Assembly (NCBI GenBank): GCA_031263835.1
Contig: JAISEZ010000284.1
Span: forward strand, 1 to 10,402
Reading direction: 5' to 3'
Origin: Tannerella sp.
GTDB taxonomy: Bacteria > Bacteroidota > Bacteroidia > Bacteroidales > Tannerellaceae
DNA: 10,402 bases
The notes beneath the pieces were generated by a model. The model was not told where the DNA came from. It worked only from the letters and a program-made list of their open reading frames with translations, and did not search any database. Every line of letters starts with the position of its first letter. Positions within the stretch are counted from its first letter, which is position 1. A program made the position numbers and the translations under genes. This document shows positions 1-6,016 of this stretch, in pieces.

Positions 1-52
1 CGCCTACCATGCGAAACTTCTCCGTATCCTTTTGGTCAATTGTCAACTGCAT
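1..52 (-). CDS. 5' end of an unidentified gene, cut by the left window edge
   Basis: Only the first 17 codons are visible: MQLTIDQKDTEKFRMVG, read on the minus strand from an ATG at 52-50. An in-frame TGA lies just upstream of this ATG, so it is the first possible start. A TATCTTTG promoter motif about 26 bases upstream supports a real gene start. The peptide is too short to identify. An alternating hydrophobic/polar start of this kind occurs in small STAS-type anti-sigma-factor antagonists, among many other folds, but that is only a guess. Confidence 0.55.
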   Translation of the reverse strand, partial: MQLTIDQKDTEKFRMVG

Positions 53-77
53 AGTTCACTCATTTATAATCGGGAGA

Positions 78-85
78 CAAAGATA
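78..85 (-). promoter_or_regulatory. Bacteroidota-type -7 promoter element (TATCTTTG)
   Basis: On the minus strand the octamer TATCTTTG matches the TAnnTTTG -7 consensus of the Bacteroidota primary sigma factor. It would start transcription roughly 20 bases before the ATG at 52. No clear TTTG -33 box is seen at the usual 19-21 base spacing. The same octamer occurs at a similar distance before surE, which strengthens the call. Confidence 0.6.
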
Positions 86-245
86 GGAAAAATACCGGAT
101 AACCTGAACTCCGGAGAAATAGGGGGGCATTTCAAAAGTGGCCGCATCATGCCGCAGACGTAGCCTGTGAATAACGCCGGAATTTATCCCGATGGCGGGA
201 AAATGCTTATGCTTCGCGCGGGCTAAAACAGTGAGATAGAGCGTC

Positions 246-360
246 GACGATTCCAGTACAGAATCAACGACGGTTCCAGGGCAGAATCAACGACGATTCC
301 AGTGCAGAATCAATGACGATTCCAGGGCAGAATCAACGACGATTCTAATGCGGGTGCATC
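246..360. repeat. 23-bp tandem repeat array, four good copies plus one degenerate
   Basis: Units start at 246, 269, 292, 315 and 338, exactly 23 bp apart. Each of the first four reads GAC-GATTC-CAG-n-n-CA-GAATC-AAC with one to three changes. The fifth keeps only the first half. Each good unit carries a 5-bp inverted repeat (GATTC, 7-base loop, GAATC). Unit 2 has GGTTC instead of GATTC, which still pairs through a G-U wobble. The unit junction (GAATC, 6 bases, GATTC) can also pair, so alternative foldings exist. The copies are contiguous with no spacers, so this is not a CRISPR array. No coding function is seen. Confidence 0.88.
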
Positions 361-376
361 GACCTGTCTGATTTTT

Positions 377-420
377 GTCATGTACTGAAGTGTTTAACTA
401 TAGCTGTATCAGGACATGAC
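377..420. terminator. Stem-loop downstream of the glycosyltransferase, possible terminator
   Basis: GTCATGTACTGA (377-388) and TCAGGACATGAC (409-420) form a 12-bp stem with one mismatch around a 20-base loop. It lies 8 bases beyond the stop codon of the minus-strand operon, where a transcript end is expected. On the minus strand the stem is followed by A residues rather than T residues, so it is not a textbook intrinsic terminator. It may instead be an RNA 3'-end processing or protecting structure. Confidence 0.35.
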
Positions 421-428
421 GCATGACA

Positions 429-1400
429 TCAGCGTTCAATTTGATTTGTTTTTTGTTCGCTGTCGGAGAAATTCCGTTTTTCGTCGATGATATACTCGGG
501 GCGGTTTTTGATTTCGTCGAAAAGCACGCCGATATACTGTCCCAGTACGCCCACCGTCAGCAGCTGGACGCCGCCGAAAAAAGTGATGGTGGTAATCAGG
601 GATGTCCAGCCTGTTTCGGCATTGCTGAAACCGTAGATTTTGCCCAAAGTGAACCAGATGGCCAGGAAAATACCTATCAGTACGGCGAGGAATCCCAGTC
701 CCATCACCATTTGGAGCGGTTTTTTGGAAAAGTACAGCAGGGCGGTCGAGGCGAATCCCAGCATCCGGCGAAAAGGATATTTCGTTTCGCCGGCCATGCG
801 CGCCTTCCGTTCGTAATAAAACGGGACTTGCCTGAAGCCAATCCAGCTGACCAGGCCGCGAATGTATTTCCCGTGTTCGTGCAACTTCCTGAACTCGGTC
901 ATGATTTTCCGGTCAATCAGCCGGAAATCGCCCGTGTCCAGCGGAAATTTCACCTCGCTCACCATCCGGTTCAGCGTACGGTAGAAGAATTTGGCGGAAA
1001 AACGCTTGAACCAGCTTTCGTTTTCGCGCGACCGGCGAACACAGTAAACGCTGTTGGCCTGTTCGTTCCTGCAGTGTTGCAGGATGTCGGGAATCAGTTC
1101 CGGCGGGTCTTGCAGGTCGGCGTCCATGACGATTGCCCAGTCGGCGTCGCAATGCTGGATGCCGGCGGATACGGCCGGCTGATGTCCGAAATTCCGGGAG
1201 AAATGAATCACTTTGACCTGCGCGTCTGCTGCGGCAATTTCGTCCAGCATTGTCCGCGTCCGGTCCCGGCTTCCATCGTTTACATAAATGATTTCGGAGT
1301 CGTACGCGATGCTGTCCAGTGCGTTCCGGGTACGCCGGTATGACGCGGGCAGCGAAGCTTCTTCGTTGTAGCAGGGGATAATAATGGACAGTTTTTCCAT
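429..1400 (-). CDS. gtrB: Family 2 polyprenyl-phosphate glycosyltransferase (GtrB/DPM1-like)
   Basis: This 323-aa protein should move a sugar from a nucleotide donor onto undecaprenyl phosphate at the cytoplasmic face of the inner membrane. The GT2 (GT-A fold) domain fills roughly residues 1-215: the opening SIIIPCYNEE (5-14), VNDGSRD (40-46) for nucleotide binding, the metal-binding DADLQDPPE stretch (93-101), and TGDFRLID (156-163). Two hydrophobic segments follow at about 230-252 and 268-292, then a charged tail, which is the typical GtrB/DPM1-like topology. The start at 1400 places MEKLSIIIPCYNEE at the canonical N-terminus. It lies 6 bases after the GtrA-like gene, so the two are cotranscribed. 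Together they form the usual two-part module that makes and flips lipid-linked sugar. The specific sugar and final acceptor cannot be read from sequence. Confidence 0.9.
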   Translation of the reverse strand: MEKLSIIIPCYNEEASLPASYRRTRNALDSIAYDSEIIYVNDGSRDRTRTMLDEIAAADAQVKVIHFSRNFGHQPAVSAGIQHCDADWAIVMDADLQDPPELIPDILQHCRNEQANSVYCVRRSRENESWFKRFSAKFFYRTLNRMVSEVKFPLDTGDFRLIDRKIMTEFRKLHEHGKYIRGLVSWIGFRQVPFYYERKARMAGETKYPFRRMLGFASTALLYFSKKPLQMVMGLGFLAVLIGIFLAIWFTLGKIYGFSNAETGWTSLITTITFFGGVQLLTVGVLGQYIGVLFDEIKNRPEYIIDEKRNFSDSEQKTNQIER

Positions 1401-1406
1401 GACTGT

Positions 1407-1838
1407 TTAAGTTTTGAATGTATAAAATTTATTGATTATAAAATTAATGACCGTATAAAAAGCGGTGGACAGCACCTGATTGTAGAACAGCGGGTCTACA
1501 TTGAACCGGAGCAGCAGGGGACTGAAAAAGTCATACGCCGGCGGATGTTCCGGGCAATACCGGTTCAGCAGCAGCAACACACCCAGCTGCAGCACGTAGC
1601 ACACGGCAAATACGCCGAAAAAGCGAACGGCGCCGCTTTTCCAGTTTATATTGCTGCGGAACGTCCACTGCCTGTTCCACAGGTAACTGTTTATCAAACC
1701 GACGGCATATCCCGTAAAGTTCGAATACGTGTGGGGGCATCCGCCGTACCGGGTCATGATTCGGATGACCGCCAGCGTAAGCAGTGTGTTTCCGATGCCT
1801 ACTACTCCGTATTTAAGACCCTGCCTGATGATTTCCAT
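1407..1838 (-). CDS. gtrA: GtrA-like family membrane protein (putative lipid-linked sugar flippase)
   Basis: A 143-aa, very hydrophobic protein of the usual GtrA size. Four membrane segments are visible at about residues 11-28, 38-53, 72-92 and 118-136. Family hallmarks are KYGVVGIGNTLLT near the N-terminus (9-21), NSYLWNRQWTF after the second segment (50-60), and NFIINKFYTFKT at the C-terminus (132-143). GtrA proteins are thought to help translocate undecaprenyl-phosphate-linked sugars made by a GtrB-type enzyme, and the gtrB-like gene follows 6 bases later. The start overlaps the end of the upstream gene by 26 bases, which suggests translational coupling. The third, acceptor-specific glycosyltransferase of classic gtr clusters is not present here. 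Confidence 0.88.
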   Translation of the reverse strand: MEIIRQGLKYGVVGIGNTLLTLAVIRIMTRYGGCPHTYSNFTGYAVGLINSYLWNRQWTFRSNINWKSGAVRFFGVFAVCYVLQLGVLLLLNRYCPEHPPAYDFFSPLLLRFNVDPLFYNQVLSTAFYTVINFIINKFYTFKT

Positions 1839-2559
1839 TCATTTGCAGAATTTTGGCGATTTCGTCGTCGTTCAACTCCTTCACATTCGTTATGGTCATA
1901 TTTTTCGACAGAAAATTACCGTACTGATTACATTCGTTAATGATTCTCTCCGCCAGAGATTTGAGATTTGTCTGTATCGGAAGCAACACGAGCAGTTCCA
2001 CATGTTTTTCCCGGATGGTCAGGCGTTCGATTTTCCCGTTTTCCCGGGACAGGAAATAGGCACATTCCCGCTCAATCACTTGCCGCTGATAGTCCAGAAA
2101 CAGCGCATCGGAAGAAGAAACCAGCAGCAGGAAGAACCGGAGCCGCTGCCCTTCTCCTCCCAGTCCGGTGGAAATGTAGATTTGCCTTTCGTCGGACAGG
2201 TCGGATTCCAGCGTCATCCGGCTTTCCATCAGCGCCATATATGCCCAGTAGTTTAGCTCCGGCTCACATTCCCCCACAAACTGCTTCAATATCCCGTATG
2301 CCTTGGCCTGTTTGGAGACGGCCATCGTGGAGAGAAGCCGCTTTTTACGCTTCGTCGGGACGTCCGGCGAACGCAGCCGGGCGAGATACTCTTCACAGTC
2401 CGCTTCGCTCAACCGGGGCAGAGACTTGCGCAGCTGGCCGGAATAATTGAAATATTCCATCTGAATGTCCACCGGCACCCGCTGTTCAAGGATATGAAAA
2501 TCCCCCTCCGTTTCGTGCAGAAACTTCTGAAGCCGGTTAAAGATGTCATTTTGTTGCAT
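1813..2559 (-). CDS. Unrecognised 248-aa protein, first gene of the gtrA-gtrB operon
   Basis: I do not recognise this family. The protein is soluble-looking with no signal peptide or membrane segment. It is rich in charged helices in its first half (residues 1-150), with patterns such as LSEADCEEYLARLRS and KQAKAYGILKQFVGE that would fit stacked helical hairpins; that is a weak inference. The second half (about 160-235) alternates hydrophobic and charged residues (ERLTIREKHVELLVLLP) and reads as an alpha/beta region. The ATG at 2559 is about 24 bases after the predicted transcription start. The last codons overlap gtrA by 26 bases, so it is the leading gene of that operon. It is divergent from porX across a 143-bp gap, and cytoplasmic location is likely. 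Confidence 0.82.
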   Translation of the reverse strand: MQQNDIFNRLQKFLHETEGDFHILEQRVPVDIQMEYFNYSGQLRKSLPRLSEADCEEYLARLRSPDVPTKRKKRLLSTMAVSKQAKAYGILKQFVGECEPELNYWAYMALMESRMTLESDLSDERQIYISTGLGGEGQRLRFFLLLVSSSDALFLDYQRQVIERECAYFLSRENGKIERLTIREKHVELLVLLPIQTNLKSLAERIINECNQYGNFLSKNMTITNVKELNDDEIAKILQMNGNHQAGS

Positions 2560-2589
2560 ATCCGTTTTTATTTAGTATCAAAACCCATA

Positions 2590-2620
2590 CAAAAATACAA
2601 CTTTTTTTCAATCCCCGAAA
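2590..2620 (-). promoter_or_regulatory. Bacteroidota-type promoter for the unknown gene-gtrA-gtrB operon
   Basis: On the minus strand TATTTTTG (2597-2590) matches the TAnnTTTG -7 element. TTTC (2620-2617) sits exactly 19 bases upstream and matches three of four positions of the TTTG -33 element. The implied leader before the ATG at 2559 is about 24 bases. This agrees with the leaders implied for surE (about 26) and the left-edge gene (about 20). No equally good motif was found for porX in the other direction. Confidence 0.6.
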
Positions 2621-2702
2621 AATTTTTACGCCGCACCCGTATACTTATTCCGTTTTTTCACCGTTTATATCACGAAACAGGCAAACGCCAATCCCGAAAA
2701 AA

Positions 2703-4253
2703 ATGACAGTAAAAAAAGAACGGATTTTATGGGCAGACGATGAAATCGACCTGCTGAAGCCACACATCCTTTTCCTGCAGGAGAAAGGATACGAGATTAC
2801 GCCCGTTGTCAGCGGGCAGGACGCCATTGAATATTGCCGCGAACAGACGTTCGACATCATCTTTCTGGACGAGAACATGCCGGGACTGACCGGCCTGGAG
2901 ACCCTGTCCGCCATCAAGGGCATCGACCCGGGCGTACCCGTCGTGATGGTCACCAAAAGCGAGGAAGAAAGCATCATGAACCAGGCCATCGGCAACAAGA
3001 TTGCCGATTACCTTATCAAGCCGGTCAACCCCAACCAGCTGCTGCTTTCCATCAAGAAGAACCTCCACAAAAGCGACATCATCTCCAGTGCAACGACGGT
3101 CGGATACCAGCAGGAGTTTGCCCGTATCGGCATGCAAATCAACGATTCCCTGACAACCGGCGACTGGATTGAACTCTACCGGAAACTTATCTACTGGGAA
3201 CTGGAACTCGAGGAAGGAGAGGCGCAGATGAAGGAGCTGCTCCGCATGCAAAAGCAGGAAGCCAACCGCGTCTTCGGCAAGTTTGTGAAGAAACACTACC
3301 TCCAGTGGATTCAGGACCCCGGACAGCGGCCGCTGATGAGTCCCGACCTTTTCAAGAAGAAGGTATTCCCGCTGCTGGACAACGGCGAAAAGCTGTTTTT
3401 TATCCTGATTGACAATTTCCGCCTCGACCAGTGGCGGGTGGTGAAAAACCTGCTGTCGGACTACTTCACGTTCGACGAAAACCTGTATTACAGCATCCTC
3501 CCGACGGTCACGCAATATGCCCGGAACGCTATTTTTTCCGGTCTGATGCCCGTCCAGATTGAACAGATGTTTCCCGAACTGTGGGTCGACGAGGAAAGCG
3601 AAGAGGGGAAAAACATCAATGAAGAACCGCTGATTCAGACCCAAATCGAGCGTTTCCGCAAGAAATATACCTTTTCGTATCACAAGATTTACGAGTCGCA
3701 GTACGGCGAGAGGCTGCTGAACAACCTTTCCTCGCTGGAGCACAATCAGCTGAACGTCATTGTCATCAACTTCGTCGACATGCTTTCACATGCCCGTACG
3801 GAAAGCAAGATGATTCGCGAACTGGCGCAGAGCGAAGCTGCCTACCGCAGTCTGACGCGCTCGTGGTTTCAGCATTCCACGACGCTGGAACTGTTCAAGA
3901 GTCTGGCCGAAAAAGGATACAGGGTCATCCTCACCACCGACCACGGCACCATCAAGGTGGACAATCCGGTCAGGATGGTGGGCGACCGGAACACCAGCAC
4001 CAACCTGCGCTACAAGATGGGGAAAAACATGAGCTGCGACTCCAAGCATATCTTCGAAATCAAGGAACCTGCCAGGGCGGGGCTGCCGTCGCCTAACCTG
4101 AGCACCCGGTACATCTTCGCCACCAACGAATCGTTTTTCGCCTATCCGAACAATTACAACTATTACGTTTCGTATTACCGGGACACGTTCCAGCACGGCG
4201 GCATTTCGCTCGAAGAGATGCTGATTCCCTTCATCTCCATGCAACCCAGATAA
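2703..4253 (+). CDS. porX: PorX-type response regulator with PglZ alkaline-phosphatase-fold domain
   Basis: A 516-aa two-domain regulator. The receiver domain (about 1-122) has the acidic pair D12/D13, phosphoacceptor D56 in IIFLDENMPG, T84-K85 in MVTK, and K106 in YLIKP, so it should be phosphorylatable. A helical linker follows (about 130-220), then a PglZ domain of the alkaline phosphatase superfamily. Candidate metal ligands there are D237 (ILIDNFRLDQW), T268/T270 (LPTVTQYARN), D359 and H363 (VDMLSHART), D413-H414 (TTDHG) and H498 (FQHGG). All look intact, so a zinc-dependent hydrolase is expected. The Porphyromonas gingivalis homologue works with the PorY kinase and a sigma factor to control type IX secretion and has phosphodiesterase activity. 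Close relatives also occur in Bacteroidota without that system. Start MTVKKERILWADDE places the receiver normally; an A-rich stretch precedes the ATG. It is followed 6 bases later by tsaE. Confidence 0.93.
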   Translation: MTVKKERILWADDEIDLLKPHILFLQEKGYEITPVVSGQDAIEYCREQTFDIIFLDENMPGLTGLETLSAIKGIDPGVPVVMVTKSEEESIMNQAIGNKIADYLIKPVNPNQLLLSIKKNLHKSDIISSATTVGYQQEFARIGMQINDSLTTGDWIELYRKLIYWELELEEGEAQMKELLRMQKQEANRVFGKFVKKHYLQWIQDPGQRPLMSPDLFKKKVFPLLDNGEKLFFILIDNFRLDQWRVVKNLLSDYFTFDENLYYSILPTVTQYARNAIFSGLMPVQIEQMFPELWVDEESEEGKNINEEPLIQTQIERFRKKYTFSYHKIYESQYGERLLNNLSSLEHNQLNVIVINFVDMLSHARTESKMIRELAQSEAAYRSLTRSWFQHSTTLELFKSLAEKGYRVILTTDHGTIKVDNPVRMVGDRNTSTNLRYKMGKNMSCDSKHIFEIKEPARAGLPSPNLSTRYIFATNESFFAYPNNYNYYVSYYRDTFQHGGISLEEMLIPFISMQPR

Positions 4254-4259
4254 ACGCTC

Positions 4260-4679
4260 ATGATACTTGTCGTCAATGACCTGCAAACCATCCGCCGGGC
4301 GGCTGCGGAATTTGTCCGTGCCATGGGCGACCGCACCGTATTTGCCTTTCACGGCGAAATGGGCGTCGGGAAAACAACGTTCATCAAGGCCGTATGTGAG
4401 GCGCTGGGCGTGGAAGACGCCGTTGGCAGTCCCACCTTCGCCATCGTCAACGAATACCGCAGCGCCACAACGGGCGAACTGGTCTATCATTTCGATTTCT
4501 ACCGCATCCGCCAGCCGGCCGAAGCGCAGGACATCGGCGTCGAAGACTGTTTCTACAGCGGCGCCCTGTGTTTCATCGAATGGCCGGAGAAAATCGCACA
4601 GCTTCTCCCCGCCGATACCGTACACGTCCGAATGACGGAGGAAACCGACCGCACAAGAAAAATGGAAATTAGTGATTAG
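4260..4679 (+). CDS. tsaE: tRNA threonylcarbamoyladenosine biosynthesis ATPase TsaE
   Basis: A 139-aa P-loop ATPase that works with TsaB and TsaD to install N6-threonylcarbamoyl on A37 of ANN-decoding tRNAs in the cytoplasm. Visible motifs are Walker A GEMGVGKTT (32-40), SPTF (57-60), YHFDFYR (76-82), and the IEWPE signature (106-110). The length is typical. It begins 6 bases after the porX stop and is surely cotranscribed with it; this pairing is common in Bacteroidota. The last three codons and the stop are encoded inside a TTAGTGA-type heptamer repeat that continues downstream, so the extreme C-terminus (ISD) may be repeat-derived. Confidence 0.95.
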   Translation: MILVVNDLQTIRRAAAEFVRAMGDRTVFAFHGEMGVGKTTFIKAVCEALGVEDAVGSPTFAIVNEYRSATTGELVYHFDFYRIRQPAEAQDIGVEDCFYSGALCFIEWPEKIAQLLPADTVHVRMTEETDRTRKMEISD

Positions 4680-4709
4680 TGGTTAGTGATTAGTGATTAG
4701 TGATTAGTG
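4668..4709. repeat. 7-bp tandem repeat (ATTAGTG, six copies) at the tsaE 3' end
   Basis: Six consecutive heptamers run from 4668 to 4709: ATTAGTG five times and GTTAGTG once (third unit). Because 7 is not a multiple of 3, TAG and TGA fall in every plus-strand frame. The complement places TAA in every minus-strand frame. The tract is therefore a six-frame translation stop. It begins within the final codons of tsaE, whose TAG lies in the second unit. Confidence 0.9.
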
Positions 4710-4710
4710 G

Positions 4711-4746
4711 TTGTCCGGAAATAATGTACTGTTTATTTCCGGACAA
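4711..4746. terminator. Perfect 14-bp palindromic stem-loop between convergent genes
   Basis: TTGTCCGGAAATAA (4711-4724) and TTATTTCCGGACAA (4733-4746) are exact reverse complements around an 8-base loop, TGTACTGT. It lies between the convergent tsaE (+) and lpxB (-), where a bidirectional terminator is expected. Neither side has a proper T run after the stem, so termination might depend on stem strength or on another factor. The alternative is a small palindromic mobile or REP-like element. The structure is certain from sequence; the terminator role is inference. Confidence 0.6.
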
Positions 4747-4749
4747 TTC

Positions 4750-4763
4750 CTAACTGCTAACTG
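4750..4763. repeat. Two CTAACTG heptamers on the right side of the palindrome
   Basis: CTAACTG occurs twice back to back. On the opposite strand this reads TTAG plus three bases, the same pattern as the left-hand ATTAGTG tract. The two heptamer tracts therefore point towards the central stem-loop from both sides, and TTAG sits at the same distance from the stem on each side. Confidence 0.7.
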
Positions 4764-4797
4764 CTGATTCGCATGAATAAGATTAGAATATTTGTAA

Positions 4798-4811
4798 AGG
4801 GCTTTTGCCCT
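4798..4811 (-). terminator. Small hairpin, weak candidate terminator for lpxB
   Basis: AGGGC and GCCCT form a 5-bp GC-rich stem with a 4-base loop, 20 bases beyond the lpxB stop codon. On the minus strand it is followed by TTACAAATATT, which is only mildly T-rich. This could end the surE-lpxB transcript, alone or with the stronger palindrome further on. Confidence 0.4.
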
Positions 4812-4825
4812 GTTGTGAAAATGAA

Positions 4826-4857
4826 TTGGCTCATTGGCATATTGACTCATTCTCACA
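4826..4857. repeat. Imperfect 8-bp tandem repeat within the lpxB 3' end
   Basis: Four octamers follow each other: TTGGCTCA, TTGGCATA, TTGACTCA and TTCTCACA. On the minus strand these encode the last residues of LpxB (about CENESICQ) and its stop codon. The end of lpxB thus runs into a short tandem repeat just as the end of tsaE does on the other side of the junction. Confidence 0.55.
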
Positions 4858-5997
4858 TTTTCTATCGTTGGCAAGCGCTTCCAGAATCAGCGTTGCCGTG
4901 CGTTGCGATGCGCCGGGCTGTCCCAGCGCGCGAATCACTTCGTCATAACCTTTCAGCATCCGGTCGCGAGCGGCAGCATTATACAGCAGCCGATCCAGTT
5001 CCGCCTGGATTCGTTCGCGCGTGAACTCGGCGCCGAACAGTTCCCGGACAATTTCGCGTCCGGCAATCAGGTTTACCAGCGAAATATACGGAACATGGAA
5101 AAAATGCCGGAAAAGGAAATTCACTAACTGCCCGCCCCAAAAATAATAACATACCACCTGCGGAATGCGGAACAGGGCCGTCTCCAGCGTCGCCGTACCC
5201 GAGGTCACCAGTGCGGCATGGCTGTGCTCCAGAATCGCATACGTCTGTCCGAAAATCACCGGAATCGCCTTCCCGCCCATGCAAGGCTCGTAGTCCTGCC
5301 GTTCCAGCCCCGGAGCGCCGGCGATCACGCACTGATGATCCGGGAAGGACGAAGCCGTCGCAAGCATGACCGGCAGGTTTTTCCTGATTTCCTGACGGCG
5401 GCTTCCGGCCATCAATGCAAGCAATGGCTGTCCCGTCAGGCCGTTTGTCCGGAAGAAGGCATCTTTGCGGCAGCCGGCCTGTTCGCGGTATGCGGCCACG
5501 GCATCCACCGACGGATTTCCGACATAATCCACCGGATAATTCAACTTTTGAAAAAAGGCCGGCTCGAAAGGGAAAATACAGAACATCCGGTCTACATAGC
5601 GACGGAACGAACGGATGCGGTACGTTTTCCACGCCCATATTTTCGGGGAAATATAGTAATACACCGGCAACTGCAATTCCATCTTTACGAATTTGGCTAT
5701 CTTGAGGTTGAAGCCCGGATAATCCACCAGTATCACCGCATCCGGCCGGAACTCGCGAATCGCTTCGCGGCAAATCCGCATGTTGCGCAGAATCGTACGG
5801 GCATGCAACAGCACCGGTACGACGCCCATGTAGGCCATCTCCCGGTAATGCTTCACCGGCGGGCCACCCGCCTGCTGCATCAGGTCGCCTCCGAAAAAGC
5901 GAAAGTCCGCTTCAGGATCCCGCTCCTTCAATGCGACCATCAGATTGGAGGCGTGCAGATCGCCGGAAGCTTCGCCCGCTATGAGAAAGTATTTCAT
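4831..5997 (-). CDS. lpxB: Lipid-A-disaccharide synthase LpxB
   Basis: A 388-aa GT19 glycosyltransferase that joins UDP-diacylglucosamine with lipid X to form the tetraacyl disaccharide 1-phosphate of lipid A, at the cytoplasmic face of the inner membrane. Recognisable signatures are the N-terminal FLIAGEASGDLHAS (4-17), RFFGGDLMQQAGG, LVDYPGFNLKIAK (about 91-103), YYISPKIWAWK (about 114-124), PFE, VGNPSVD, the GSRRQEI loop, and the C-terminal TSGTATLETALF and VNLIAGREIV. The length is close to the usual 380 or so residues. The final residues after LILEALAN look like a non-conserved extension derived from an octamer repeat. It starts 19 bases after surE in the same operon, an arrangement seen in other Bacteroidota. 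Confidence 0.96.
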   Translation of the reverse strand: MKYFLIAGEASGDLHASNLMVALKERDPEADFRFFGGDLMQQAGGPPVKHYREMAYMGVVPVLLHARTILRNMRICREAIREFRPDAVILVDYPGFNLKIAKFVKMELQLPVYYYISPKIWAWKTYRIRSFRRYVDRMFCIFPFEPAFFQKLNYPVDYVGNPSVDAVAAYREQAGCRKDAFFRTNGLTGQPLLALMAGSRRQEIRKNLPVMLATASSFPDHQCVIAGAPGLERQDYEPCMGGKAIPVIFGQTYAILEHSHAALVTSGTATLETALFRIPQVVCYYFWGGQLVNFLFRHFFHVPYISLVNLIAGREIVRELFGAEFTRERIQAELDRLLYNAAARDRMLKGYDEVIRALGQPGASQRTATLILEALANDRKCENESICQ

Positions 5998-6016
5998 CCG
6001 TCAGCCGGCATATCCG

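Larger units (their letters stand above)
53..428. other. Gene-free intergenic stretch
   Basis: No convincing coding region lies between the partial gene ending at 52 and the gtrB-like stop codon at 429. The stretch holds the TATCTTTG promoter (78-85), the 23-bp repeat array (246-360) and a stem-loop (377-420). At 120-245 I see only a small CCCG/CGGG hairpin near 189-200 and nothing else that can be supported. Confidence 0.6.

Noticed and set aside
246..360. CRISPR array
   Set aside because: Repeats are contiguous with no unique spacers, and no cas genes are nearby. The same applies to the 41-bp array at 6964-7248.
423..1343. 306-aa open frame on the plus strand
   Set aside because: It lies antisense to the clearly recognisable GtrB-like glycosyltransferase and has no family features of its own.
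2727..3743. 338-aa open frame on the minus strand
   Set aside because: It is an antisense shadow of porX, whose receiver and PglZ motifs are intact on the plus strand.
4711..4746. Terminal inverted repeats of an insertion sequence
   Set aside because: The arms are separated by only 8 bases with no transposase, and no flanking target-site duplication could be recognised.
4773..5024. 83-aa plus-strand frame starting in the tsaE-lpxB gap
   Set aside because: Most of it is antisense to lpxB, and the first part covers the small hairpin and octamer repeat; no family resemblance.
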